DNA of 64,000 nt from Pycnococcus provasolii (taxonomy: Eukaryota; Chlorophyta; Pseudoscourfieldiophyceae; Pseudoscourfieldiales; Pycnococcaceae). Location of the stretch: contig OW568870.1 of the NCBI GenBank assembly GCA_938743325.2, forward strand, positions 806,001 to 870,000, in the 5' to 3' direction. Positions 29,101 through 32,646 of the stretch are shown piece by piece. A program made the translations under genes and the position numbers. The notes below the pieces were generated by a model. The model was not told where the DNA came from and made no database searches. It worked only from the letters and a program-made list of their open reading frames with translations. Every line of letters starts with the position of its first letter. Within the stretch, counting starts at the first letter, position 1.

Positions 29101-31550
29101 CGCAATCGGCCCATCACCTTGCGCGCCATCGCACGCTTACTTGCACGCTCCTCCATGTAGTATTGCCATCGGCGTAGAGACGCAGCACACGCCACGATGC
29201 GCATGCGCGACACCGCCTTGACGAGTAAGCGACGCTGATCTTCCGTCTGCTTCACAACCTCAAGCCAGCGGCGGAACGCCATTCGGCTCGTGCGATTCGC
29301 GAAGGCGGCCGCCGCCTTGCGGCCAGCGAAGCGCTGGAAGCGAATATGGGCAGTCCAATCGAGCCATGTGTGATATGCTGCAAAGGCGACGCGATTTCTT
29401 ATCGATAGTACGGCGCGCTCGAGTAGCACGCCTTTTCGCTTTAGATCAAGCGTTCGTTCTCGCCAGAGCAGGAAGAGCATGCTCAACTTCGCATGTAGCA
29501 TGCGCATTAAGACTCGACGACTGAGGTCTCGATGGCGACGCATTTCTGTCGCTGAATCAAACCACGATGCGAATGCCATCTGAATGCTCCGATTCGCCAT
29601 GCGACCTACCGCCTTACGCAGGATTCCGCGCTGATACACGATACCATTAATCGCATCAACCCAGCTATTCCAAGCCGCCAATACGTTCATTCTTCGAATT
29701 TTCTCCATCGTTCTCGCGAGCAGGGCGCGTTGTGCCGTCATGTGCAATACAGTTTCATGCCATGTCGCCATCGCCCTGAATATGGTACGGTTATGCAATG
29801 CCGATAGCGCACGAGCCAACAGTGTGCGACGATGCTTTATGAGATACAGCCAAGTTTGCCAGTTGTCGAGTGCTTGTACAAGCACGCGCTGGACGACGCG
29901 AAGGGCTATTTGGCGATTTCGACGCATTCGGAGGAAGTTTGCGCGCCAGCCTCCAAGAGCTGCCGTTAGCGTCTGGTTTCTCATTCGTGTGATGGCAGCG
30001 CGAAGTACACCTCGTCTTCGTTTTGTATCTCTCCATGCGCTGGCCCATGAAGAAAATGCGAAAGATAGGCTGCGATTCATCATGTGCCGGAGTGCGCGTT
30101 CCATCCGTGCACGCCGTGCGCGGCTCGCGCGAAGATTTTCTTTTTTCCTTTCGATGCTCTCGAGCCAAGCGTCAAATGACTGTGCCATGCCGCGTTTCGT
30201 CATGCGCGCAAGTGCCGCACCGAGCACTGCACGGCGACGTCGAGCCTCAAAGACGACGTCGAGCCAAGCATTCCACGCAAGGTGTGCCGCGCGCAGTCGC
30301 ATACGAGACAGCACGCGCATGGCCTTTTGCTTTTCCATGGCTCGAGCGGCTATCTGCGCTTGCCATTGTGCAAAGGCAAGGCGTGCAAGGCGATTGCGCA
30401 TACGCGCAATAGCGCGACGCATTGTTCTCGCGCGCGCCCTGCGCTCCGCGACTGCACCGCGCCAGCGATCTAGAGCCTTCGCCGCGTGCAGCTGGGCGAT
30501 GCGGGCTGCCGCACGACCAAAAGACGAGAGGCCTCGGCGCGACAATCGCACCTCTTCCTTCCATGCGTCCATCACCGCGCGTCGTCGTCGGCGGCGAAGG
30601 AGCCTGCTGCGTTGGCGTGCGCGCCTTGCCTCCATTGCGACCCCGCGACGCCAAGCACTTACAGCCTGCGTGAGCAGCGAGGATTCCAGCCGCACGATGG
30701 CGCGGTTCAGTAGTGTCGCGTGCTCTCCTTGGCTCGCGTCGATCGCCGCGGCGCTGGCGTGTCCCGTCTGCCCGATAGTATTTGCGGTGTAGCGTGTGGC
30801 AAAACCTCTCAGCAAGTTCATCGAGAGCTCGAGAGGTTCCGCGCCGTCGCGCGGTGGGCTGGGCTGTTCCGGCGCTGTTCTTATTCTGATCTGCTCAGGC
30901 GCCGGCTGCAGCTCCACACGCCTTCGTGGCGGTGGCGGGCTCGGCGTTCGTGCCGGCGGCACAGGCGCGGCGTCGTATTCGATTCGATTCACACGGTGCC
31001 GTTCGTCGTCGTCGTCGGCATAACGCAAGGCTGGCGGCGGGGACGCTCTTCGTGGACTGCTTAGCAGCGAGTCGGGCACAAACAGCAGATCCACCTTCAG
31101 CTTGGCCTGCGGCAGTCTTCGTGGCGACAGCTCGACGGCACTAGGTCCAGCCCCTCGTATGTGGCGCACCTCCCACTGCTCCCACACGCCGCACAGGCGG
31201 CTGTAGAAGGCGATGCGCGCATGTGGCGACGACAGGTGCCTTGCGCCTTGCAGATATCTGCCGTACGCGTGTTCGCTGTAGAATCCAAAGAACTGGCCGC
31301 GCGCAACCACGACGAGGTGACACGCCGGGTCCTCGAGAGCTGCGTATCCGCCACCGTCAGCAGTCGACGCGGGCCCCAGCTCGAGCACGGGTGCGGCAGC
31401 GTCGTCTTCGTCGCCCCCCCTTGGCGACGCCGCCGACTCCCCAGCTGGCCGGCGCACGCGATACACGCGTCCACCAGCGCCGCGCAGCGCGACGACGGCG
31501 CCTTCGCGCAGCAGGCCTCCCGACGCAGGCACGGGCGGAGTGTCCACCAT
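5124..31550 (-). CDS. Giant Sfi1-type centrin-binding repeat protein, about 8,800 residues
   Basis: One uninterrupted frame covering over 40% of the window, taken from the ATG at 31550 (an upstream in-frame codon at 31739 would add 63 residues). Residues 1 to about 270 form an N-terminal region with a possible fascin-like beta-trefoil (GFYSEHAYGRYLQG, then WEQWEV), followed by a Pro-rich linker. From about 30,720 down to about 6,030 the protein is built of Sfi1 repeats: amphipathic helices with a Trp (types AFxxWxE, AxxRWREV, GFELWxEW) every 33 residues, or alternating 33 and 40, rich in Arg and Lys. By length I estimate about 240 repeats; I did not count each one. The last 300 or so residues hold an Ala-Pro stretch, two short coiled coils and a Ser/Pro-rich tail. 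Known Sfi1 proteins are near 1,000 residues; only ciliate contractile-fibre proteins approach this size. Likely role: a long centrin-decorated fibre at basal bodies or flagellar roots. Confidence 0.88.
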   Translation of the reverse strand: MVDTPPVPASGGLLREGAVVALRGAGGRVYRVRRPAGESAASPRGGDEDDAAAPVLELGPASTADGGGYAALEDPACHLVVVARGQFFGFYSEHAYGRYLQGARHLSSPHARIAFYSRLCGVWEQWEVRHIRGAGPSAVELSPRRLPQAKLKVDLLFVPDSLLSSPRRASPPPALRYADDDDERHRVNRIEYDAAPVPPARTPSPPPPRRRVELQPAPEQIRIRTAPEQPSPPRDGAEPLELSMNLLRGFATRYTANTIGQTGHASAAAIDASQGEHATLLNRAIVRLESSLLTQAVSAWRRGVAMEARRARQRSRLLRRRRRRAVMDAWKEEVRLSRRGLSSFGRAAARIAQLHAAKALDRWRGAVAERRARARTMRRAIARMRNRLARLAFAQWQAQIAARAMEKQKAMRVLSRMRLRAAHLAWNAWLDVVFEARRRRAVLGAALARMTKRGMAQSFDAWLESIERKKENLRASRARRARMERALRHMMNRSLSFAFSSWASAWRDTKRRRGVLRAAITRMRNQTLTAALGGWRANFLRMRRNRQIALRVVQRVLVQALDNWQTWLYLIKHRRTLLARALSALHNRTIFRAMATWHETVLHMTAQRALLARTMEKIRRMNVLAAWNSWVDAINGIVYQRGILRKAVGRMANRSIQMAFASWFDSATEMRRHRDLSRRVLMRMLHAKLSMLFLLWRERTLDLKRKGVLLERAVLSIRNRVAFAAYHTWLDWTAHIRFQRFAGRKAAAAFANRTSRMAFRRWLEVVKQTEDQRRLLVKAVSRMRIVACAASLRRWQYYMEERASKRAMARKVMGRLRNRRLHMSFARWEEAWRTVRREREVVERVLGRIGNRVLSMGFLSWVDYVMDCREQAKERVKADKAMRHMLNQNISRAFGQWYDVWSTVRRQKALVRRVLGKVMQRSMSLGFSTWMTYVSLAKEARAEKEARRRKLDKALRRMRNRLAGAAYERWWEATQVLRSQRARLKQALMRLINRVQAFAFDAWVAQSNRLRFQRFAGRKAAAAFANRTSRMAFRRWLEVAQRMEDQRRLLVKAVSRMRIVACAASLRRWQDYMEERASKRAMARKVMGRLRNRRLHMSFARWEEACRAVRREREVVERVLGRIGNRVLSMGFLSWVDYVMDCREQAKERVKADKAMRHMLNQNISRAFGQWYDVWSTVRRQKALVRRVLGKVMQRSMSLGFSTWMTYVSLAKEARAEKEARRRKLDKALRRMRNRLAGAAYERWWEATQVLRSQRARLKQALMRLINRVQAFAFDAWVAQSNRLRFQRFAGRKAAAAFANRTSRMAFRRWLEVAQRMEDQRRLLVKAVSRMRIVACAASLRRWQDYMEERASKRAMARKVMGRLRNRRLHMSFARWEEAWRTVRREREVVERVLGRIGNRVLSMGFLSWVDYVMDCREQAKERVKADKAMRHMLNQNISRAFGQWYDVWSTVRRQKALVRRVLGKVMQRSMSLGFSTWMTYVSLAKEARAEKEARRRKLDKALRRMRNRLAGAAYERWWEATQVLRSQRARLRQAALRMMKRAQAFAFDAWVAQSNRLRFQRFAGRKAAAAFANRTSRMAFRRWLEVVQQMEDQRAKLTKAIARIALVAAYAAMTRWREVVATNNNRRTLLRKAAGRLLYRQQRLAFAKWYELWTTVKRQKAVASKVLSKVLKREMAQGFELWMEWLIDLKEYRIAEADRRAKKDKALRHIIYRGQGAAFFRWHDIYVQHKRQRLVVQRTLMKVAKREMAHGFEQWVEWLIDLREYQEAEEKRRAQKNKALRHMLNRALSMSFGRWYDAASALRQQRAKVEKSLLRLKNREMYGAWSAWLSATEKLRNQRARVDKSLRRLKNRALYGAWGAWQSATVQLREQRAKLTKAIGRIKLVAIFAGFNQWRSVIEADKSRKALLRKAAGRLLYRQQRLAFAQWYDMLVTTKRQRAVVSKVLSKVLKREMAQGFELWMQWIESLKAHRVAEEKRRARKNKALRKMMNRKLSIAFMSWMETYIESTRRREIVRKMLMKVLNRETSLAFTGWFVNVQHLSEQRAKVDKSLRRLKNRALYGAWGAWQSATVQLREQRAKLTKAIGRIKLVAIFAGFNQWRSVIEADKSRKALLRKAAGRLLYRQQRLAFAQWYDMLVTTKRQRAVVSKVLSKVLKREMAQGFELWLEYVLLLQAARQAESERRAQKNKALRHMINRGLSMAFRRWNEAATALRQQRAKVDKSLRRLKNRALYGAWGAWLSATVQLREQRAKLTKAIGRIKLVAIFAGFNQWRSVIEADKSRKALLRKAAGRLLYRQQRLAFAQWYDMLVTTKRQRAVVSKVLSKVLKREMAQGFELWLEYVLLLQAARQAESERRAQKNKALRHMINRGLSMAFRRWNEAATALRQQRAKVDKSLRRLKNRAMYGAWGAWQSATEQLREQRAKLTKAVARIALVAAYAAMTRWREVVATNNDRRALLRKAAGRLLHRHQRLAFAQWHDMLVTTKRQRAVVSKVLSKVVKREMAQGFELWTEYIESLKAHRVAEEKRRAQKNKALRHMLNRALALPFQRWSDIWKTHKRQRMVVQRTLMKVVKREMAQGFELWMEYLVNLKEYRIAKAERRAKKNKALRHMLNSALSMSFGRWYEATMALREQRAKLTKAIARIALVAAYAAMTRWREVVATNNDRRALLRKAAGRLLHRHQRLAFAQWYDMLVTTKRQRAVVSKVLSKVVKREMAQGFELWTEYIESLKAHRVAEEKRRAQKNKALRHMLNRALALPFQRWSDIWKTHKRQRMVVQRTLMKVVKREMAQGFELWMEYLVNLNEYRIAKAERRAKKNKALRYMLNRALSMSFGRWYEAATALREQRAKVDKSLRRLKNRAMYGAWSAWLSATEKLREQRAKLTKAIARIALVAAYAAMTRWREVVATNNDRRALLRKAAGRLLYRHQRLAFAQWHHMWIRVKHQRAVVRKVLSKVLKREMAQGFEAWLEYILMLQAALQTRENRRARKNKALRHMLNRALSMSFRRWYDAASALRQQRAKVDKSLRRLKNRALYGAWSAWLSATEKLREQRAKLTKAVARIALVAAYAAMTRWREVVATNNNRRTLLRKAAGRLLYRQQRLAFAKWYELWTTVKRQKAVVSKVLSKVLKREMAQGFELWMEWLIDLKEYRIAEADRRAKKDKALRHIIYRGQSAAFFRWHDIYVQHKRQRLVVQRTLMKVAKREMAQGYEAWVEWLIDLREYQEAEEKRRAQKNKALRHMLNRALALPFQRWSDIWKTHKRQRLVVQRTLMKVAKREMAQGFETWVDFIQALKDIRAEKERKLVKMERIVLHMQNRFISIAFVNWYHVYDRMRNHRAIVRRVLLKVTNRELSESVVSWIKYVEIVCAAREQKEHRRRQKNKALRHMINRGLSMAFGRWNDAASALRQQRAKVDKSLRRLKNRALYGAWSAWLSATEKLREQRAKLTKAIARIALVAAYAAMTRWREVVATNNNRRTLLRKAAGRLLYRQQRLAFAKWYELWTTVKRQKAVASKVLSKVLKREMAQGFELWMEWLIDLKEYRIAEADRRAKKDKALRHIIYRGQSAAFFRWHDIYVQHKRQRLVVQRTLMKVAKREMAQGYEAWVEWLIDLREFRVAEEKRRAQKNKALRHMLNRALSMSFGRWYDAASALRQQRAKVDKSLRRLKNRAMYGAWGAWVEQSAQLRRSRLMSGRALRSLINRQLNMSWMRWVEVVAVRREERSKLEKAISRIALVGAYAALNRWREVWTTMKTQRSLLRKAAGRIVFRQQRMAFAQWQHVWTMLKHQRLVVTKALARVMKRQMAQGYEAWVEWLTDLKEYRIAEADRRAKKNKALRHMLNRALSMSFGRWYEAASALKRQRLILQRALVKVAKREMAQGYEAWVEWLTDLKEYRIAEADRRAKKNKALRHMLNRALSMSFGRWYEAASALKRQRLILQRALVKVAKREMAQGYEAWVEWLVDLKEYRIAEADRRAKKNKALRYMLNRALSMSFGRWYEAASALKRQRLILQRALVKVAKREMAQGYEAWVEWLTDLKEYRIAEADRRAKKNKALRHMLNRALSMSFGRWYEAASALKRQRLILQRALVKVAKREMAQGYEAWVEWLTDLKEYRIAEADRRAKKNKALRHMLNRALSMSFGRWYEAASALKRQRLILQRALVKVAKREMAQGYEAWVEWLTDLREYRIAEADRRAKKNKALRYMLNRALSMSFGRWYEAASALKRQRLILQRALVKVAKREMAQGYEAWVEWLTDLKEYRIAEADRRAKKNKALRHMLNRALSMSFGRWYEAASALKRQRLILQRALVKVAKREMAQGYEAWVEWLTDLREYRIAEADRRAKKNKALRHMLNRALSMSFGRWYEAASALKRQRLILQRALVKVAKREMAQGFEAWVEWLVDLREYRIAEADRRAKKNKALRHMLNRALSMSFGRWYEAASALKRQRLILQRALVKVAKREMAQGFEAWVEWLTDLKEYRIAKADRRAKKNKALRHMLNRALSMSFGRWYEATMALREQRAKLTKAIARIALVAAYAAMTRWCEVVATNNNRRTLLRKAAGRLLYRQQRLAFAKWYELWTTAKHQRLAVARSLGRMLNRIVGGAFMAWQDWLEEIRMRGLRKEQVKAHRQRVILHMLNRRISLCFVQWNLITRKMNRDRSILRRSLMKVTQREMAHAYESWVVLVDDLRLARIAAAEKKRKKERALRHMFNRCIGMAFVSWQMHAHEAKRSKVIAQKILGKIMNGCLSRAFDSWLYYIDLLRKKRLQRQRASQILYNILNSVLMSAFNQWLFYAQDRVAKKNLLRKIIIRFGKLALATAFGSWFEAVSNTKQSRAKASRALARMTNRSLANAFLQWIQKSEDAKRHRGLLKKAAYTLTNGCLARAYKQWFGIVKRSNEQRALLGKALGRIASLAAAAAWRSWTEFVQVSKDRRVIMRKVAGKMRNRKVSAAFSQWKDLIATTKRQRALVRRHLARVLSREIAESFERWTTWLIELKEWRMIEEERAATMERAIRHMINRCTSVAYQQWHGEWQRNKKHRAVAYRALKRMQNRILSSTFSSWLEEINRLAHMRQLSYKAAGAFINRQLHMAWARWVEAKSAMQEQRTKLTKAIGRIKLVAIFAGFNQWRSVIEENKARKALLRKAAGRLLYRHQRLAFAQWYDMLVTTKRQRAVVSKVMSKVLKREMAQGFELWTEYIESLKAHRVAEEKRRAQKNKALRHMLNRALALPFQRWSDIWKTHKRQRMVVQRTLMKVVKREMAQGFELWTEYIESLKAHRVAEEKRRAQKNKALRHMLNRALALPFQRWSDIWKTHKRQRMVVQRTLMKVVKREMAQGFELWTEYIESLKAHRVAEEKRRAQKNKALRHMLNRALALPFQRWSDIWKTQKRQRLVVRRVLMKVTQREMAHGFEQWVEWLIDVKEFRVAEEKRRAQKNKALRHMLNRALSMPFGRWYDAASALRQQRAKVNKSLLRLKNREMYGAWSAWLSATEKLREQRAKLTKAVARIALVAAYAAMTRWREVVATNNNRRTLLRKAAGRLLYRQQRLAFAKWYELWTTVKRQKAVASKVLSKVLKREMAQGFELWMEWLIDLKEYRIAEADRRAKKDKALRHIIYRGQSAAFFRWHDIYVQHKRQRLVVQRTLMKVAKREMAHGFEQWVEWLIDLREFRVAEEKRRAQKNKALRHMLNRALSMSFGRWNDAASALRQQRAKVDKSLRRLKNRALYGAWSAWLSATEKLREQRAKLTKAIARIALVAAYAAMTRWREVVATNNNRRTLLRKAAGRLLYRQQRLAFAKWYELWTTVKRQKAVVSKVLSKVLKREMAQGFELWMEWLIDLKEYRIAEADRRAKKDKALRHIIYRGQSAAFFRWHDIYVQHKRQRLVVQRTLMKVAKREMAHGFEQWVEWLIDLKEFRVAEEKRRAQKNKALRHMLNRALSMSFGRWYDAASALRQQRAKVEKSLLRLKNREMYGAWGAWVEQSAQLRHARMLTAKAARSMINRQLNMSWMRWVEVVAVRREERSKLEKAISRIALVGAYAALNRWRDVVDDNATKRSLLRKAAGRLVFRQQRLAFARWEDAWSTLKRQRSLLQRSLGMAKNRSLGGAFTSWIGFIDELYEQKATKASNEAKMARVIKYALNRTYAKAFRNWEQTASVMKESRIQAAKALRHLVNRALASAYNQWESQATLARRQRTAIRRSLMKVLKREMASAFESWCGLIEERRRLDKLMHRGLARFVNATTARAFETWSDAYRKNAFVKLKRQRLMKSVAVRSFLDWRLFYITTRESNDELIRGFDRLVVTRLLTTCVRGWVSHVHFERTKGRKLRKFLIRAQQGNLVRCFDEMRINAADSKSRRAALKGVLHRMAKVKLVKAWNSWLSTYHDMCHKRMLLRKALMRHLQQAVSVAFESWVSVVEDRKADEAEADRKRQLSERAIRHLIYRCAAVAFTSWHDTYTSLKAKRSLVRRVLMKVTQREMADGFAAWQVLVIMHHQKQRNRQKAAKVLLKVLKRELSLALSAWLFFVEDRKAQRSRVGRALRRMANRALSAAMLRWCEVTSESIQQRTKVERCLLRMKNGAMYGAYAAWQQCVADMNRSRHLSHKALGSLMNRQLHMAWARWVEAKSAMQEQRTKLTKAVGRIKLVAIFAGFNQWRSVIEENKSRKALLRKAAGRLLYRHQRLAFAQWYDMLVTTKRQRAVVSKVMSKVLKREMAQGFELWTEYIESLKAHRVAEEKRRAQKNKALRHMLNRALALPFQRWSDIWKTHKRQRMVVQRTLMKVVKREMAQGFELWMEYIESLKAHRVAEEKRRAQKNKALRHMLNRALALPFQRWSDIWKTHKRQRMVVQRTLMKVVKREMAQGFELWTEYIESLKAERAAEAERAAKKNRALRYMINRGLSMAFGRWYEAATSLRQQRAKVEKTILRLNNRALYGAWGAWQTATQQLREQRTKVERCLLRMKNGAMYGAYAAWQQCVADMNRSRHLSHKALGSLMNRQLHMAWARWVEAKSAMQEQRTKLTKAVGRIKLVAIFAGFNQWRSVIEENKACKALLRKAAGRLLYRHQRLAFAQWYDMLVTTKRQRAVVSKVMSKVLKREMAQGFELWTEYIESLKAHRVAEEKRRAQKNKALRHMLNRALALPFQRWSDIWKTHKRQRIVVRRVLMKVTQREMAHGFEQWVEWLMELKEERLLKEEQEAAKNRALRHMMQRGLSSAFGQWQDVYETNKAQRAKVSRVLQRMRNRVIDAAYMSWKSFAEESKRMRYMSSKAILSMMNRSLFTAWGRWVEMAEAQRVERAKLYKAIARIKLVNVYAALNQWCELVQETKVQRALLRKAAGRIMFRHQRMAFAQWLDICATTRRQRNVVTRVMGRVLKREMAQGFDMWLDWLVAEKAERTAEAERTAKKNRALRHMINRGLSMAFDQWHDVWSTRKTQRAKLTRAVTRMTNRVVFMAFSSWADAASDLKRARMVSFKAAASLVNRQLHMAWVRWAEAAKELRDQRALLSKAVGRISLMAAFAAFSRWREVVVGDRAQRALLRKAAGRIMFRQQRLAFAQWQELCATTKHQRTVVTRVMARVLKREMAQGFDIWVDWLAAEKAERAAEAEREAKMDRALRFMRNAGLSAAFFGWRATYEMLRSQRLVVRRTLMKVVKREMSQGFDAWVAWLAAEKVERAAEAERTAKKNRALRHMINRGLSMAFDQWHDVWSTRKTQRAKLTRAVTRMTNRVVFMAFSSWADAASDLKRARMVSFKAAASLVNRQLHMAWVRWAEATKELRDQRALLSKAVGRISLMAAFAAFSRWREVVVGDRAQRALLRKAAGRIMFRQQRLAFAQWQELCATTKHQRTVVTRVMARVLKREMAQGFDIWVDWLAAEKAERAAEAEREAKMDRALRFMRNAGLSAAFFGWRATYEMLRSQRLVVRRTLMKVVKREMSQGFDAWVAWLAAEKVERAAEAERTAKKNRALRHMINRGLSMAFDQWHDVWSTRKTQRAKLTRAVTRMTNRVVFMAFSSWADAASDLKRARMVSFKAAASLVNRQLHMAWVRWAEATKELRDQRALLSKAVGRISLMAAFAAFSRWREVVVGDRAQRALLRKAAGRIMFRQQRLAFAQWQELCATTKHQRTVVTRVMARVLKREMAQGFDIWVDWLAAEKAERAAEAEREAKMDRALRFMRNAGLSAAFFGWRATYEMLRSQRIVVLRVVGKIARREMAQGFGAWVYYVEHKRTQQAQLRKVHNVIQRMKNREASVAFVAWYDYRTTQVKQRQMCVKILNRMLNNALIGGFNSWLDYVEMNRSGRELAFRALARFVHRTLSSAWEAWYEYHAKIMDGRALLRRAAAAFVYRSVHMAFSQWLEQWQTATNTRLKLSSALYRMLNRLVSQGFEAWKEHYQYRKRVRSLCSRSIARMQHGTLFASFACWREEVANLRQRRSAARRVILKATNSLLSAAFESWKLYASMLKAQVRLVFKSVERRSQRLAAAGFLCWREIVRVIVARRTRLQRIVRFASMRVIMRHFIGWRTFVIHDKRARYNLDAESADMLRDREMALEALRDWRLDLGSGFSGNGDASHDYVAGVEQEFLHGLEPAPAPAPAPATFSELPPPSYDPYAAFDTPALHDGPPMTDGPVGRSLLAQAYQDVLSECAELEQKVARLAVDRETMDLTTSSQRPSMDSGAAELSSRLSASGASTQLMVERLRRENEQLSLELHGSQAEHDYSLATIPEVREAWSANDSAEQLAIHGVVRREISSPPPRVMSPERRQRVNRELYEVHRNAMFEPYLQTTGGAVSRPSTADIMRQTYSSTSRPSTSPGRFDFFAPEE
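6985..9410 (-). repeat. Three tandem copies of an 834-bp (278-aa) Sfi1 supra-repeat
   Basis: Within the giant gene, blocks beginning near 7048, 7882 and 8716 repeat with a period of 834 bp. They are identical apart from scattered single-base differences (for example gcccatgagc against gcccacgagc). Each block holds about eight Trp repeats. The period is a multiple of three, so the frame is kept. This is recent in-frame segmental duplication or gene conversion. Confidence 0.85.
10250..11900 (-). repeat. 1,152-bp duplication and embedded 219-bp repeats
   Basis: The block around 10,250-10,740 recurs near 11,400-11,890, 1,152 bp away. Between them, 219-bp (73-aa) units start near 10,965, 11,184 and 11,403, each carrying GACTCGATATACTCC. 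The same 73-aa unit recurs near 15,529, 15,748 and 15,967 and again around 23.3-24.0 kb. Confidence 0.75.
13620..15430 (-). repeat. 735-bp tandem duplication inside the giant gene
   Basis: A 245-aa segment (ending in the EMYGAW/ALYGAW-type helices and the IYVQHKRQ helix) is repeated with a 735-bp offset, for example from 14,008 to 14,743. Highly similar copies of the same segment recur near 20.9, 22.1 and 26.4 kb, so the duplications are both tandem and dispersed within the gene. Confidence 0.75.
18160..20140 (-). repeat. Nine near-identical 219-bp (73-aa) Sfi1 units in tandem
   Basis: The most homogeneous array in the gene. GCCTCGTACCACCGGCCGAA recurs every 219 bp, and I count nine copies of the SALKRQRLILQRAL helix. 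Copies differ mainly at Y/F in GYEAW or GFEAW, T/V in WLTDL or WLVDL, and K/R in DLKEY or DLREY. Each unit has two Trp positions spaced 33 and 40 residues apart. Confidence 0.88.
23150..25440 (-). repeat. 636-bp and 516-bp tandem duplications inside the giant gene
   Basis: A block at about 23.2-23.8 kb recurs 636 bp later (about 23.85-24.35 kb). A block at about 24.2-24.7 kb recurs 516 bp later (about 24.7-25.25 kb) and partly again near 25.8 kb. All offsets are multiples of three. Confidence 0.7.
26820..29345 (-). repeat. Three tandem copies of an 822-bp (274-aa) Sfi1 supra-repeat
   Basis: The segment beginning LRFQRFAGRKAAAAFANRT recurs with an 822-bp period, with a fourth partial copy at the N-terminal end. 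Copies are almost identical; one differs by CRAVRR in place of WRTVRR, which loses a Trp. This is a different supra-repeat from the 834-bp set, so two independent amplifications have occurred near the two ends of the gene. Confidence 0.85.
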
Positions 31551-32646
31551 GACTACAGGGGCCACTCGCCACTCCCCGAGGTTTGCCCTAATAAGTGCAG
31601 GCCGGGACGGGACCACCAGCGGGGCACGACGTGATGGCGGAGATAATAAGGCTCCAAGGGACTCGCGTGTGTATCTACAAGGTGGTGTTTGTTGTACACG
31701 CAACGCAGTAACTGGGAAGGGCCCAAGAACAGCTTTCAAGCAAGAAAACTGGGCAAGGGGCCGGCCTCGAGTATGTAGGTGTCGAAACCTTCGCTCGAAC
31801 CGTCCCTTGGCGCCTTAAGCTGCGGTTTTCGTTCGACGGACGGAATCCTCGATCGTTTTCGTTTTTGCTCGAGGAGTTGTCGGGATCGTCATCGTCGCGT
31901 TTGTTTGAGCGATGTTTGAGCGACGGAGACGTAGTTCCTAGCGCACGCAACCTCCAATGGGAGGGCGATGCGTTGCGATGATGTGGGTTGGTTAGGGCGG
32001 GACCCGTGCGTGGGTCGGCCGCGATGCATGGGAGGGACGAGGGTCTCCGTGTGCTGTGGTGGTGGCGATGATGCATGTCGGTGACTCGGTGGCATCTCGA
32101 TCTCGCGAGCGTCAAAGCATCAAGCTTGCGTCTCGAATCTCAATCGCCATCGCCATCGGCAATCGTAAGAAAATGCGAAAATGCGCCATCATCGATCGAT
32201 ATCGATAGTCTATCGAACGGCGACGAGAAGGCGCGAACTCGCAGGATAAAATGCATGCAGAGGATTTTCAGATTTCCTTGCTGCGCCGCCGACCTGCTGC
32301 GCCTCTTTAATCTTTAATCTAGGGACGCTTCTCGTCGTAAGTCCTTCGTCAAGCTCAGATTTTTGCAACGCAAAAAAACCATTTTTTTCATGTTTTTTTC
32401 ATGTTTTTTCATGTTTTTTTTTCATGTTTTCAGGAGTTGTGTTTTGGCGCATTTTTTTTTCACAAAAACAACACAATACACAACACAGTGCAGTGCACAC
32501 TTTACTTTTACTGCCTGCAAGCAATTCAAACAGATCACGAGGGCACAGTTTGGATCATATGTTAGGGTTTCTCTGTAACCCTAGATTTTGATTTCGTTTC
32601 CCCTCCTCCCTCCCCCCCCCCCATTTTCCACATTCTTCCCGTCATC
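31551..32646. promoter_or_regulatory. Divergent intergenic region with telomere-type box
   Basis: About 1.1 kb between the giant gene and the NUDX23 gene, with no supported coding region. A short inverted pair, TTAGGGTTT and TAACCCTAG, lies at 32562-32584, about 60 bp before the NUDX23 ATG. A T-rich stretch at 32,375-32,430 repeats CATGTTTTTT, and GATCGATATCGATAGTC at 32,196-32,212 is partly palindromic. Confidence 0.5.

Noticed and set aside
7477-30792. Many long open frames opposite the giant gene (up to about 350 codons)
   Set aside because: They follow the codon pattern of the Arg/Ala-rich repeats on the minus strand, repeat with the same periods, and have no independent domains.
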